Origin: Anaerolineales bacterium UBA2181
GTDB lineage: Bacteria > Chloroflexota > Anaerolineae > Promineifilales > UBA4811
Length of the DNA stretch: 64,000 bases
Assembly (NCBI GenBank): GCA_002328075.1
Contig: DCVT01000031.1
Location: 496,001 to 560,000 of the forward strand
Direction: 5' to 3'
Part shown: one piece after another, positions 1 through 10,276 of the stretch
How positions within the stretch are numbered: position 1 is the stretch's first letter
Layout: each line of letters opens with the position of its first letter
The notes under the pieces: generated by a model
Told to the model about the DNA's origin: nothing
Database searches by the model: none
The model's input: only the letters and a program-made list of their open reading frames with translations
Program-made: the position numbers and the translations under genes

Positions 1-1
1 G

Positions 2-835
2 GTCAGTCGTTGGAGAACCGGTGGCCCGTTTCCTTTTGGCATCGCATGGCTGGCCTCCATTGTGGGAGCAGCCGGGGTCGTGTTGCTGCTAGCCGTAGTG
101 TTGATCTCAGGCATCAGTGGCGAGAATATCCTCCGAGGATTGGCATATCTGGGCCCGGTCTGGGATCTGCTGCGTTATGCTCTGTTGGCGTTCGTCTCTG
201 TGCTCTTTACCCTCCTCTCCCCCTTGCTTACCTGGCTTGCCCGAGCACTGGCCGGCCTCATGGACCAGTCAGTTGCCGTACCGACGCTGGCGCCGTTTGA
301 GAATGCCTTCCTGGAACCGGCTGATTTTGTGGAGGGGCTCTCGCCCTGGGAGCCATACGAACCATTGCTGCGGGTCTTGGGGATTATGGCAGCTATGCTG
401 TTGGTAACCCTCGCCGTCGGCGGCATCTGGCGTGCGCGGGCGCGACTGGGACAGGTCCAAGCCGATTCAGTGTGGGCCAACCGAGAGAAAACGGGTTTGG
501 GCGACCGATTGAGAAATGGGCTTGGCGCGCTGGCTGCTCGCCTGGGCGTCGTGAGTCGCTGGTGGGCGACCGTGTCTATCCGACGAATCTATGCGCAAAT
601 GCTGGCGGCAGCTGCTCGTCGCGGCCAATCCCGAGCGCCTTCCGAGACGCCCTACGAGTTCGTTCAAGTCCTGACAGGGCTCTGGCCGAGCGAGGCGACA
701 GCAGTCAACCTGGTAACGGAGGCGTATGTACAATCGCATTATGGCCAAATCCCCGAAACCGACGAAGGTCTGGCGCGAATTCGTTCCGCGTGGGAGCGCA
801 TCAAGGAGGCTGACCGCGCGTTGCCCGTTCGGTGA
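2..835 (+). CDS. DUF4129-type membrane protein, 3' part
   Basis: The reading frame is open from the first bases of the window, so the start lies upstream. Two hydrophobic segments appear early (about residues 15-40 and 55-85 of the visible part), then a short extracytoplasmic stretch, a third membrane segment (LGIMAAMLLVTLAVGGIW) and a soluble C-terminal tail. The tail has the pattern of the DUF4129 domain (RIYAQMLAAAARRG, then a TPYEF motif and helices), which commonly ends transglutaminase-like membrane proteins. The upstream part that would show a transglutaminase domain is not visible. Function is unknown; a cell-envelope role is inferred from the topology only. Confidence 0.6.
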   Translation, partial: VSRWRTGGPFPFGIAWLASIVGAAGVVLLLAVVLISGISGENILRGLAYLGPVWDLLRYALLAFVSVLFTLLSPLLTWLARALAGLMDQSVAVPTLAPFENAFLEPADFVEGLSPWEPYEPLLRVLGIMAAMLLVTLAVGGIWRARARLGQVQADSVWANREKTGLGDRLRNGLGALAARLGVVSRWWATVSIRRIYAQMLAAAARRGQSRAPSETPYEFVQVLTGLWPSEATAVNLVTEAYVQSHYGQIPETDEGLARIRSAWERIKEADRALPVR

Positions 836-905
836 CGCTGCCGGGATAGTTGCTGTGGTATAATCCCTGTGGCAAACCCCCGTCTCGACGACAGGAGCGA
901 CAAGA

Positions 906-2117
906 ATGATTCCATTGTCAGAGTTGGAGACTGCCCAGTTGCAGGAAATTGCGACTACCAGTCCTTCTCCAAAGCTGCGTCGGCGGGCGCAGCTTGTCCT
1001 TTTGGCCGAACAACAGGTTGGCGTGGGTCAGATTGCCAGTGAGGTCGGGCTGAGCAGGAGTCGAGTCTACCACTGGTTGAGAGAGTTCCGGCAACGAGGA
1101 TTGGCCATCATGGGCGCTGGGGAACAAGGGCCAATCGCCAACGGGGTTCAACCGGTGAAGCAACCTCAGGAGACGGCCGGGGGTGGCGTGCCGCTGGCGA
1201 CGTTTCCCCCAGACGTGACTCCGCTGACCCCTTGGGATCAGTCGGTGCAGTCCATCTTGCTGTTTCACCTGCGCGAAACCGAGGCGTGGGCCGGCGAACT
1301 GCAGCCAGCGTTAACCGCGGACCGGGTCAGCGCATTGCGGTGGCATGTCCGCGCTGCGCGACAGTTGCTGAACACGATGGCGCCCCATCTGGATGTGACC
1401 GACCTGGGGGAAATACCCAGAGGGCTACGCTGGTTGGCCAAGACGAGCCGGCCGCTTCAGCAGAGCCAGGCGACGGTTCAACATCTGGAAGAATATGTAT
1501 CATCCGTGGGCGAGGCGCCGTCGGGAGTTCTGACCATGCTGCAGCAGTGGCAGGCAGACCGAGAGCGAGCTCAGGTGGAAGTGTCACGAGCGCTGAACAG
1601 CCGGCAGTATCGCCGTTTTGTGCGCACGGTGCAGGCGTTTGGACGCAAGCAGGGAGCAGGTATCTTTGGCAAGAGCGTTGCCCGGCAACCAGTACGGTAC
1701 GTGCTGCCGGGTCTCATCTGGGGGCAATACCAGGATCTTCGCCTGTTGGAGGGTGGAATAGCCACCGCCGATGCGCGGTTTGTCCGGTCGATGCGACGGC
1801 AGGTGAGGGATTTGAACCATAACCTGGTAGGCTTCCAGGCCGTACTTGGCACCCCGGGACGTGAATGCAGCAGGACAGCATATAGCGCGGAGGAGCAGTT
1901 GAGGTGGTTTGACGGTCTGGAGTCCGCCATCGAGAGTGCACGTCTATTCCTGGGCGCAGCTCAATCGGGTGGAGCTGCGGCGGAGGGGGTAGAGACGTTC
2001 ATCGGCGCCAAGGAGGCAGAGCAGGCGCGATGGCTGGAGGATTTGTCGCTGATCTGGGATCCAGTGGCCTCCCCGCAGTTTCGGACAGAGCTGGGATTGG
2101 CGGTGGCTGAACTCTGA
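906..2117 (+). CDS. HTH domain fused to a CHAD domain
   Basis: This 403-residue protein has two parts. Residues 15-70 form a homeodomain-like helix-turn-helix of the kind seen in IS630-type transposases and regulators (KLRRRAQLVLLAE, then GLSRSRVYHWLREF). After a linker, residues 110-400 are a CHAD domain: all-helical, with repeated basic positions such as LRWHVRAARQLL and YRRFVRTVQAF. CHAD domains are known to bind inorganic polyphosphate. A good ribosome site (AGGAG) precedes the ATG, and a TATAAT box lies at 859-864 without a convincing -35. Only 15 bases separate it from the first PPK2 gene, so it probably heads that operon. A polyphosphate-sensing DNA-binding role is inference. Confidence 0.75.
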   Translation: MIPLSELETAQLQEIATTSPSPKLRRRAQLVLLAEQQVGVGQIASEVGLSRSRVYHWLREFRQRGLAIMGAGEQGPIANGVQPVKQPQETAGGGVPLATFPPDVTPLTPWDQSVQSILLFHLRETEAWAGELQPALTADRVSALRWHVRAARQLLNTMAPHLDVTDLGEIPRGLRWLAKTSRPLQQSQATVQHLEEYVSSVGEAPSGVLTMLQQWQADRERAQVEVSRALNSRQYRRFVRTVQAFGRKQGAGIFGKSVARQPVRYVLPGLIWGQYQDLRLLEGGIATADARFVRSMRRQVRDLNHNLVGFQAVLGTPGRECSRTAYSAEEQLRWFDGLESAIESARLFLGAAQSGGAAAEGVETFIGAKEAEQARWLEDLSLIWDPVASPQFRTELGLAVAEL

Positions 2118-2132
2118 CGGAGGAGAGAAGCA

Positions 2133-2924
2133 ATGTTGGAGCAGGTAAACCTTGACCTGGCCTTGCCCAAGAAAAAGTTCAAGAAGGAGATGATATTCCT
2201 GCGTCAGCGGCTGTATGACCTTCAGAAAGCGGCGTTCGATTGTGGGATGCCGACGGTCATTCTCTTTGAGGGCTGGGATGCAGCCGGCAAGGGAACGGCC
2301 ATCAACCTGCTTACCTCTCGGCTTGACCCACGCGGGTTTCAAGTCTGGCCGGTGCGGGAAGCCAGGACTCACGAGAAGGCCCGGCCCTGGCTGTGGCGCT
2401 TTTGGCTAAAGCTGCCGAATTACGGACAGATCGGCATTTTCGACCGTTCCTGGTATGGTCGCGTCCTGGTGGAACGGGTAGAGGGGCTCATTCCAGAAAG
2501 CGAATGGCGCCGCGCGTACCGCGATGTGGTGGATTTTGAACACACCATCGCCGATGATGGTTATGTCATTGTGAAATTCTGGATGCATATCAGTCAGGAA
2601 GAGCAGAAACGGCGTTTTGAGTTCCTGGAGAAGGATCCTCTCCTGGCCTGGCATGTTCAGCCCGAGGATTGGGAACACCACCGCAAGTATGATGCCTATC
2701 TCATGGCGGCCGAAGAGATGCTAGAGATGACCGAGACCGAATGGGGCCCATGGACAATAGTCGAGGCCACCGACCGACACTGGTCGCTGTACAAGGTCTT
2801 CCGAACCGTTGCCGACTCTATGGAGAGCGGTCTTGCGGCACGGAACGCGCTTCCTCCCCCAGAGGCCATGGGCCATGTCTCTGACACGGATGAGGAAAGC
2901 GGCGTCCTGGCAGAAATCGAGTGA
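2133..2924 (+). CDS. Polyphosphate kinase 2 family protein (copy 1)
   Basis: PPK2 enzymes move phosphate between inorganic polyphosphate and nucleoside mono- or diphosphates. This 263-residue protein has the family's P-loop GWDAAGKG (about residues 49-56), the conserved LDPRGF segment, the second motif FDRSWYGR (about 104-111), and the C-terminal WTIVEATDRHWS region. All key residues look intact. Length matches a single-domain PPK2. It lies between the HTH-CHAD gene and a second PPK2 gene (12 bases), in an apparent operon. Class (AMP-, ADP- or dual-specific) cannot be set from reading alone. The separate tandem pair resembles the two halves of the fused double-domain PAP enzymes. Confidence 0.88.
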   Translation: MLEQVNLDLALPKKKFKKEMIFLRQRLYDLQKAAFDCGMPTVILFEGWDAAGKGTAINLLTSRLDPRGFQVWPVREARTHEKARPWLWRFWLKLPNYGQIGIFDRSWYGRVLVERVEGLIPESEWRRAYRDVVDFEHTIADDGYVIVKFWMHISQEEQKRRFEFLEKDPLLAWHVQPEDWEHHRKYDAYLMAAEEMLEMTETEWGPWTIVEATDRHWSLYKVFRTVADSMESGLAARNALPPPEAMGHVSDTDEESGVLAEIE

Positions 2925-2936
2925 GGAGGGCAAATA

Positions 2937-3791
2937 ATGCAGGCCGCAATTTTGGATCGGGTTGACCTGAGCAAAGCCATTGAGGAAAAACGGGAATACC
3001 GGCGGCAACTGGTACTCAACCAGGTACTCTTGAGCCAGTTGGGTTACCAGGTCTACGCTCAGAAACGACCGGTGGTCATTGTGTTCGAGGGATGGGATGC
3101 CGCCGGCAAAGGGGGCGCCATCAAGCGACTCACTGAGCGGTTAGACCCGCGGGGGTACGTGGTGTACCCCGTCGCCGCGCCCAAGGGCGAGGATGCGACC
3201 CACCAGTACCTGTGGAGGTTCTGGCGTCGTCTTCCTGAGAAGGGGCAGATCGCTATCTTTGATCGTTCCTGGTACGGTCGGGTGATGGTGGAGCGCATTG
3301 AGGGGTTCTGCACTGAAGAAGAGTGGAAACGGGCCTATCGCGAGCTCAACCAGTTCGAGCGCCAGTTGGTCGACTTCGGCACAATATTGGTCAAACTCTG
3401 GATCCATATCAGTAGTGAGGAGCAATTGGCCCGCTTTGAGCAGCGCGACCTCACGCCCTACAAGGCCTGGAAACTGACCGACGAAGACTGGCGAAACCGA
3501 GAAAAACGGGCTCAATACGAGATTGCGGTGGAGGACATGCTGCTCAAAACAAGCACGGCCACGGCGCCCTGGACCATCGTCGAGGGTGACAACAAATGGC
3601 ATGCACGCGTCAGGATCGTGGAAACGGTGGTCAACGCCTTGTCGTCTCAACTGGACGGCAGCGCTCGTCAGGTAACCACTGGTGGAGATCGGCCGCCCGA
3701 TGCGAAACGTGCCAAGGGCAAGGGGTCTGAGGGCGGCAAGCGGTCCAAAAACCAGGGTAACCGCCGCCAAAGCGCCCGACGTGATGGTTGA
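2937..3791 (+). CDS. Polyphosphate kinase 2 family protein (copy 2)
   Basis: A second 284-residue PPK2 directly follows the first. It carries FEGWDAAGKGGAIKRL as P-loop, LDPRGY, FDRSWYGRVMVERIEG and the conserved WTIVEGDNKWHARV motif near residue 220; the DATHQYLWRFW segment is typical of the lid region. The C-terminus is a basic Lys/Arg-rich tail (KRAKGKGSEGGKRSKNQ), absent from copy 1, which could help bind the polyanion. The two copies are clearly diverged, so this is not a recent duplication. The 3' end overlaps the start of the CYTH-CHAD gene by 8 bases, indicating translational coupling. Catalytic direction is not deducible. Confidence 0.88.
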   Translation: MQAAILDRVDLSKAIEEKREYRRQLVLNQVLLSQLGYQVYAQKRPVVIVFEGWDAAGKGGAIKRLTERLDPRGYVVYPVAAPKGEDATHQYLWRFWRRLPEKGQIAIFDRSWYGRVMVERIEGFCTEEEWKRAYRELNQFERQLVDFGTILVKLWIHISSEEQLARFEQRDLTPYKAWKLTDEDWRNREKRAQYEIAVEDMLLKTSTATAPWTIVEGDNKWHARVRIVETVVNALSSQLDGSARQVTTGGDRPPDAKRAKGKGSEGGKRSKNQGNRRQSARRDG

Positions 3792-5364
3792 ATCAACTGC
3801 CTATCCGGGCATGCGGACGGAGATCGAGGCGAAATTCACATTGCCCGACAGGACGACCCTGGGCCGCCTGCGCGATTTGCGGGCACTGGCCGGACTGAGG
3901 GTTGGACCATGGTCAGTCCGGCGGGTGATCGATACCTACTATGACACCCCCCACCGGGTCTTTATGGCAGCCGGCTATGCCTGCCGGATTCGGGAATGGG
4001 AGGGGCGCCGGCTGTTGACGGTCAAAACGGTGGACAGCGCGCAAGGAGTGGTCCATCACCGGCCGGAATACGAAGTTGAGCTAGAGGACTCCTTTGATCC
4101 CACATTGAGTGATGACTGGCCGGCCGGACCGGTTCGGGAATTGATCGACACCGGTGCTACCGAGGTACGGCTAGCTCCCATCCTCACAATAAAGCAGACC
4201 CGCCGAATCAGTTGCCTGTTCGACGGGACCCGAGCGGTGGTTGAACTGAGCCTTGACAAGGTCCGTTTTGGACGGGACAAACCTTGCCACGAGGTTGAGG
4301 TGGAATTGCTGCCCGGAGGCGGGCAGTCGGAGTTGGACCAAGTTGCCCATGCCCTTCAGGATGAGTGGGGTCTAGTCCCGGTCTCCACCAGCAAATTCGC
4401 TCGGGGTTTGGCCAAAAAACAGGCGTCGTTGGGCCCAGGCCGGGAAAACCAGGACGACATCGGGCCGGCCGACCCGATGAGCGAAGCGGGTCGAAAGATA
4501 TTCCGATTCCATTTTGACCAGATGCGGGCCCGGGAATTGGGCACACGCGTCGGACAGGACATTGAAGAGCTCCATGATATGCGGGTCGCAACCCGACGGA
4601 TGCGGGCGGCTCTGCGAATATTCAAGCCGTATTTTCACCGCAAGGCTATCCGTGGGTACAACCGCGGGTTAAGCGCGACCGGGCGCGCCCTGGGCAGGGT
4701 TCGTGACCTGGACGTGTTCGAACTCAAGGCTCGTGATTATCTGGCAACTTTGCCACCTGACCAGCAAGGTGTCTTGGACGGCCTAATTGAGGCCTGGCAC
4801 AAACAGCGGGCAGCAGCTCGCCGAAAAATGGTGGCGTTCTTGGACAGCAGGGAGTATGTCCGGTTTTTAGCCGATTTCGACCGTTTCCTGGCGACACCTG
4901 GCGCTGGGTCCCGGCCCGTTCCATCCGGCCGTCTGGTGCCCTACCAGGTGCGTCATGTTGTGCCGCGGTACTTGTTTGAGTGTTACACGGCGGTCCGGTC
5001 GTACGAGCCGCACCTTGAAACAGCGTCCATCGATCAGTTACATGCGCTACGCATTGCGTTCAAGCGCCTGCGCTACGCCCTGGAATTCTTCACACCGGTT
5101 CTCGGGCAGGAGGTCAACTGGGTTGTTCAGGAGGTCAAGCTCATGCAGGACCACCTGGGCGACCTCAACGATGCAGCCGTGGCAGTCGGCCTGTTGGATG
5201 AATACATAGGGCCAGGGTCAGGCGACAATTCGGGGTTAATGGCATACCGGAGCTTCCGTGAGAACGAGCAGGGGCAGCTGGTAGCGACGTTCCCGACGGC
5301 CTGGGAACGTTTTGATCGGGCAGAGGTTCGACGCAACATCACACTCGCGCTGGCGAGGCTGTAG
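3784..5364 (+). CDS. CYTH-CHAD protein (triphosphate tunnel domain plus CHAD)
   Basis: The N-terminal CYTH domain begins with the diagnostic EIEAKF motif (residues 12-17 from this start) and contains VIDTYYDTP, CRIREW and LTVKTV, the acidic and basic residues that line the triphosphate tunnel. The C-terminal half (about residues 235-520) is a CHAD domain with ELHDMRVATRRMRAALRIF and ALRIAFKRLRYALEFF. CYTH members hydrolyse inorganic triphosphate or related compounds, and CHAD binds polyphosphate, so the protein should act on or with polyphosphate. The ATG at 3784 overlaps the PPK2 stop; an ATG at 3811, just ahead of the CYTH motif, is an alternative. The frame is also open upstream to 3682, but that would overlap the PPK2 gene widely. 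Confidence 0.85.
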   Translation: MVESTAYPGMRTEIEAKFTLPDRTTLGRLRDLRALAGLRVGPWSVRRVIDTYYDTPHRVFMAAGYACRIREWEGRRLLTVKTVDSAQGVVHHRPEYEVELEDSFDPTLSDDWPAGPVRELIDTGATEVRLAPILTIKQTRRISCLFDGTRAVVELSLDKVRFGRDKPCHEVEVELLPGGGQSELDQVAHALQDEWGLVPVSTSKFARGLAKKQASLGPGRENQDDIGPADPMSEAGRKIFRFHFDQMRARELGTRVGQDIEELHDMRVATRRMRAALRIFKPYFHRKAIRGYNRGLSATGRALGRVRDLDVFELKARDYLATLPPDQQGVLDGLIEAWHKQRAAARRKMVAFLDSREYVRFLADFDRFLATPGAGSRPVPSGRLVPYQVRHVVPRYLFECYTAVRSYEPHLETASIDQLHALRIAFKRLRYALEFFTPVLGQEVNWVVQEVKLMQDHLGDLNDAAVAVGLLDEYIGPGSGDNSGLMAYRSFRENEQGQLVATFPTAWERFDRAEVRRNITLALARL

Positions 5365-5567
5365 GTCCGGCAGGGGGTCCGACAGGCCGGTGCTACGGAA
5401 GGCTCAAAGACTTGCTGTTGCTACACGCCCGAAGGCCCCGCCGGCCCAAGGGACTCCGTGGAGCCGGGAAATCGGGCTATCGTGACCCAACCGTCAGCCT
5501 TGCTCGCGCGAGGCCCGGCGCCAATGCCGGCACAAACATGCCTTGCGGCCGAAAATAGCGCAGAAGG

Positions 5568-6284
5568 CTATGCGTTTTTCTCCGCCGAACTCAGGCGCAT
5601 GTCCACCAGCAAAGCCGCGATTTGATCACGAAGGTCGAAAAAGACCTCATGCACCGGTCGGCTGGCGTCAATCACTGCGCAGCCATAATCTGCCGCAACG
5701 AGGTCCATCTTCTTAATCAGTCGGCCCTGGTATTCCATCCAGGACTGATACGCATCGTCGATCCGCAGAAAATCCTTGCCGGACTCCCAATAGTCAAAGC
5801 CGCCTGAGCCCAACACCCGCGGCAGCAGGTCTGGCACCTCTGCCCGCAGGTAAAACGCAGCGTCCGGCACGACGGCGAAGCTGAGCAGCGTCCTGATCCA
5901 GTCCTCGGACACGCCGCGCACGGCCGCCCGAGCGATCATGGAATGGATATAACGGTCTGTCAGGCAGACCATACCCGCGCGCAGCGCAGGCACGATCTGT
6001 TTTTCCAGCCGGTCGGCAAAATCCGTTGCGTAAAAGAGGTTAAGCGTGTACTGGCCCATGGTGTGGCCCTGTTTTGCGCGGCGGATACCTTGGCTGGCCA
6101 AGGTTGAGCGGGCCAGGCCAGTGCGCACGGAAGCATAACCGTTGGCCTCCAACCATTCCAGCAAGAGCGCGATCTGGGTCGAGCGCCCGACGCCGTCGGT
6201 CCCCTCTAGCACGATGAGCTTGCCGGGCAGTTTGGTTTTTCGGAGCCCGGGAATACTGTATCCATAGTGCCTAATCTGTGTCAC
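5568..6284 (-). CDS. Thymidylate-kinase-like protein with altered P-loop
   Basis: A 238-residue protein of the dTMP kinase fold. It has LIVLEGTDGVGRST at the P-loop, DFADRLEKQIVPALRAG and the TDRYIHS motif after it. The P-loop lysine (GxxGxGKST) is replaced by arginine; the codon at this site is CGC on the minus strand. The protein is similar along its length to its neighbour, which keeps the lysine. The GTG start overlaps the neighbour's TGA stop (GTGA), so the two are translated together. Loss of the lysine usually lowers or abolishes phosphoryl transfer, so this copy may be a regulatory or heterodimeric partner; that is inference. True dTMP kinases are about 200-215 residues. Confidence 0.75.
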   Translation of the reverse strand: MTQIRHYGYSIPGLRKTKLPGKLIVLEGTDGVGRSTQIALLLEWLEANGYASVRTGLARSTLASQGIRRAKQGHTMGQYTLNLFYATDFADRLEKQIVPALRAGMVCLTDRYIHSMIARAAVRGVSEDWIRTLLSFAVVPDAAFYLRAEVPDLLPRVLGSGGFDYWESGKDFLRIDDAYQSWMEYQGRLIKKMDLVAADYGCAVIDASRPVHEVFFDLRDQIAALLVDMRLSSAEKNA

Positions 6285-7033
6285 TGGTCACCCCCAAGAT
6301 CTCGCAAATAGCGTCCAACGAGATGTCCTTCCAAGAGCGCCGTGCCCCAGGCCACCCGCTCCATCTCCAGCACTCCCTCCAGGTGGGGCTCGACGATCTG
6401 TCTGACCAGTTGCTGCTGTTCAACCAGGGGCAGTTTGGCGTCCACCGTGGTCAGACCGAACTCACCCACCATTCCATCGTAAAGCTGCAGGATTCGTTCC
6501 TGGAACAGCTTGAAGCTCTTGTAGGGATCAGGGTCCAGGCCCAGATCCAAGCCAGCTTCGTAATACTTGAGAGCAGGTCGGCCCACCAAGATCCGTTGCA
6601 GCGCTTCCTTGAGCGGGACCCGAAAATAGAATGCCACCGTCGGTCGCACGGCAAAGTCGTACACCTTGCGGACGTATTCCGGATCCATTCCGCGGGCCCC
6701 ATCGCGGGCAAAGGCGGTATAGATATACCGATCTGCCAAAACGATGGCGCCGGCGCGGAGCGCCGGCAGTATCTGCTGCTCGGTGCGGTCGGCAAAGTCG
6801 GCGGCATGGATGAGGTGGAACGACAGAGGAGTGAGAAGTTGTTGGTCCTTGCCCCTCTTTGTGGTCTTGCGCACCACACTCGACGAGTTCCACTCGGTGA
6901 ATACGACCACATAACCCTCGCTGGACAGCCATTTGTGTAGCAGATCCAACTGGGTGCTCTTGCCCGAGCCGTCTATCCCTTCAACGACGAATAGTTTGCC
7001 GGGCAAAGGGGTGCCATCAGGAAGATAAGCCAT
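6281..7033 (-). CDS. Thymidylate-kinase-like protein
   Basis: A 250-residue P-loop kinase with LFVVEGIDGSGKST (intact Walker A), HAADFADRTEQQILPALRAG and ADRYIYTAFARDGARG, all characteristic of the dTMP kinase family. It is longer than classic Tmk, with a C-terminal extension of about 40 residues, so the substrate may not be dTMP. AGGAGG sits 5 bases before the ATG at 7033 and decides this start; the GTG at 7039 is part of that ribosome site. It is coupled to the P-loop-altered paralogue by a 4-base overlap and lies close to two PPK2 genes, whose proteins share the same fold. Confidence 0.8.
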   Translation of the reverse strand: MAYLPDGTPLPGKLFVVEGIDGSGKSTQLDLLHKWLSSEGYVVVFTEWNSSSVVRKTTKRGKDQQLLTPLSFHLIHAADFADRTEQQILPALRAGAIVLADRYIYTAFARDGARGMDPEYVRKVYDFAVRPTVAFYFRVPLKEALQRILVGRPALKYYEAGLDLGLDPDPYKSFKLFQERILQLYDGMVGEFGLTTVDAKLPLVEQQQLVRQIVEPHLEGVLEMERVAWGTALLEGHLVGRYLRDLGGDQ

Positions 7034-7042
7034 TGTCACCTC

Positions 7043-8077
7043 CTAGCTATCAACACCGAGCACGATTTTGCCATAGACCGTGCCACCTGCCAGCAACTCT
7101 TGTGCCTGCCGCCCCTCAGAAAGCGGCAATTGGGCGCCGATGACTGCTCGCAACCGGCCGTCAAAAAGCATCTGGATCACGGTCGCATAGTCGCTGCGGC
7201 TTCCCATGGTGCTGCCCAGGATGGCCATCTGCTTGGCAAAGATGTACCGTATGTCCAGGTCAAAATGGGGTCCACTGGTGGTGCCGACCACCAATAACCG
7301 GCCACCCGGCCGCAGTGCCCGGATGCTTCCCATCCAACTGGCTTGACCCACGTTGTCGACCACCACATCCACTCCCCGCTTTCCGGTCAACCGGAACACC
7401 GCCTTGGGCCAATCCTCCTTTTCACGGTCGATCAACACGTCGGCGCCCAACGCTTCGGCAGCGCTGAGCTTGGCTGCATTGGAGCCCACCACGAAAACCC
7501 GTGCTCCTGCCAGCTTGGCGATCTGGATGGCGGCCGAGTTAACCCCTCCTCCTGCTCCCACGATGAGCACATCCTCACCTGGCTGAACCCTTCCTCGGGT
7601 GATAAGCATCTGCCAGGCGGTGATGCCCACCAGCGAGAAGGCGGCAGCTTCGGCATGGGTCACGTGGTGTGGCAATTGGACGACATTGGCCGCCGGCACC
7701 ACAATCTGCTCGGCATAGGTGCCAGGCTCGAATTCACCCAGAATTGAATGTTGAACACACAGATTGTGTTTGCCTCGCAGACAATAGGCGCACCGATCAC
7801 AAGAGATCGTGGGATTGATGGCAACCCGGTCACCGGGCGCCACCTGGTCCACGCCATCACCGACCTGCAGAACCACCCCGGATGCATCGGCGCCCGGGAT
7901 GTGGGGCAACTGCAGTTTGAGACCCGGCCAACCCTCTCGGACGAACAGGTCCAGACGGTTCAGGGCTGCTGCCTTGACCTGCACCAACACCTTGCCCGGA
8001 GCCGTGGTTGGTGACGGCACCTCTTGGTATTTTAGTACCTCCGGTCCTCCGTGTTGGTGGAAAACAACTGCTTTCAT
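7043..8077 (-). CDS. Zinc-binding alcohol dehydrogenase / quinone oxidoreductase
   Basis: A medium-chain dehydrogenase of 344 residues. The N-terminal GroES-like domain holds GDRVAINPTI and the structural-zinc cysteines in CDRCAYCLRGKHNLC (about residues 93-107). The Rossmann domain shows VLIVGAGGGVNSAAIQIAKLAGA, with alanine/serine in place of some glycines, then GADVLID and VDVVVDNVG. This combination is common to NADPH:quinone-reductase-like and crotonyl-CoA-reductase-like members. It lies 9 bases from the kinase pair's start region and in the same direction as the acyl-CoA genes, so a role in short-chain acid or alcohol oxidation is possible. The exact substrate cannot be named. Confidence 0.85.
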   Translation of the reverse strand: MKAVVFHQHGGPEVLKYQEVPSPTTAPGKVLVQVKAAALNRLDLFVREGWPGLKLQLPHIPGADASGVVLQVGDGVDQVAPGDRVAINPTISCDRCAYCLRGKHNLCVQHSILGEFEPGTYAEQIVVPAANVVQLPHHVTHAEAAAFSLVGITAWQMLITRGRVQPGEDVLIVGAGGGVNSAAIQIAKLAGARVFVVGSNAAKLSAAEALGADVLIDREKEDWPKAVFRLTGKRGVDVVVDNVGQASWMGSIRALRPGGRLLVVGTTSGPHFDLDIRYIFAKQMAILGSTMGSRSDYATVIQMLFDGRLRAVIGAQLPLSEGRQAQELLAGGTVYGKIVLGVDS

Positions 8078-8255
8078 CCTTCTCCTCCAGGTTCACTGCT
8101 GTGAAGTCAAGTTCACCGGTTCGACCAATGCGCACCTTATGCCAACCGCGGGGACAGTGGTAGCGACGGAAACAGACGCCCGCCCTGGTTGGCAGAGCAC
8201 CTTGGACCGATACGATGCGCGCGGCGTGCGTTGGCATCGGAATGCGAGCAACCGG

Positions 8256-9418
<1,163 letters not shown>

Positions 9419-9419
<1 letters not shown>

Positions 9420-10276
9420 TAAAGTTGCCCTCCGTACTCGTAAAAGCCACGACCGGACTTGCGGCCGAGATGGCCGGCCGCCACCATCTTGCGGAGCAAT
9501 GGGCAGGGCCGGTATTTGTCGTCACCCAAGCCGTGATGAAGGACCTGCATCACATTGAGGACGATATCCAAACCAATGAGGTCGGCCAGTGTGAGGGGCC
9601 CCATCGGATGATTCATGCCCAGTTTCATCACTGTGTCAATGGCTTCCCGCGTACCAACCCCTTCCATGAGCGCATAGACGGCCTCATTGATCATGGGGCA
9701 GAGAATGCGGTTGCTGATAAACCCCGGATAATCTTGTGCCTCGACTGGGGTCTTGCCCAGCTTGACGCTCAACTCCGTAACGGCCATCGTGGTTTCATCT
9801 GACGTATCCAACCCACGGATGATCTCTACCAGCTGCATCAGGGGGACTGGGTTCATGAAATGCATGCCTACCACCTTGTCCGGCCGGCGGGTGCAGGCAC
9901 CGATCTCGGTGATCGAGATGGAGGAGGTGTTGGTGGCCAAGATCGCGTCGGGCCGCGTCAACCGGTCCAATTCGGTGTAGACTTGCTGTTTCACCGACAT
10001 CTTTTCCACCACTGCTTCGATAACCAGGTCGGCCGAGGCGGCGGCCTGGAGGTTGGTGTCGGTACTGATGGCTTCGGCGGCTGCTTTTTGTTCTGCCGTC
10101 AGCCTACCCTTGCTGAATAGCCGGGCCACAGATCCCCAGATGTTTGCCCGACCTCTTTCCAAGGCCTCTGGAACAACGTCGATCATCGTTACGGTATAGC
10201 CGCACGTCGCCGTGACTTGAGCGATGCCGTTGCCCATCGTGCCGGCGCCAATGACAGCGATTCTTGAGATTTCCAT
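9419..10276 (-). CDS. hbd: 3-hydroxybutyryl-CoA dehydrogenase
   Basis: NAD(P)-dependent interconversion of 3-hydroxyacyl-CoA and acetoacetyl-CoA. The start of the 285-residue protein is the ATG at 10276, preceded by GGGAGCAG; a TTG 21 bases upstream is less likely. The Rossmann motif IAVIGAGTMGNGIAQVTA opens the protein. The catalytic region is present as ATNTSSISITEI, then GMHFMNPVPLMQLVEIIRG with the active-site histidine, followed by DYPGFISNRI and the C-terminal dimerization domain with MNHPMGPLTLADLIGLD. Its gene heads a coupled pair with the acyl-CoA dehydrogenase, giving two consecutive steps of beta-oxidation. Confidence 0.93.
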
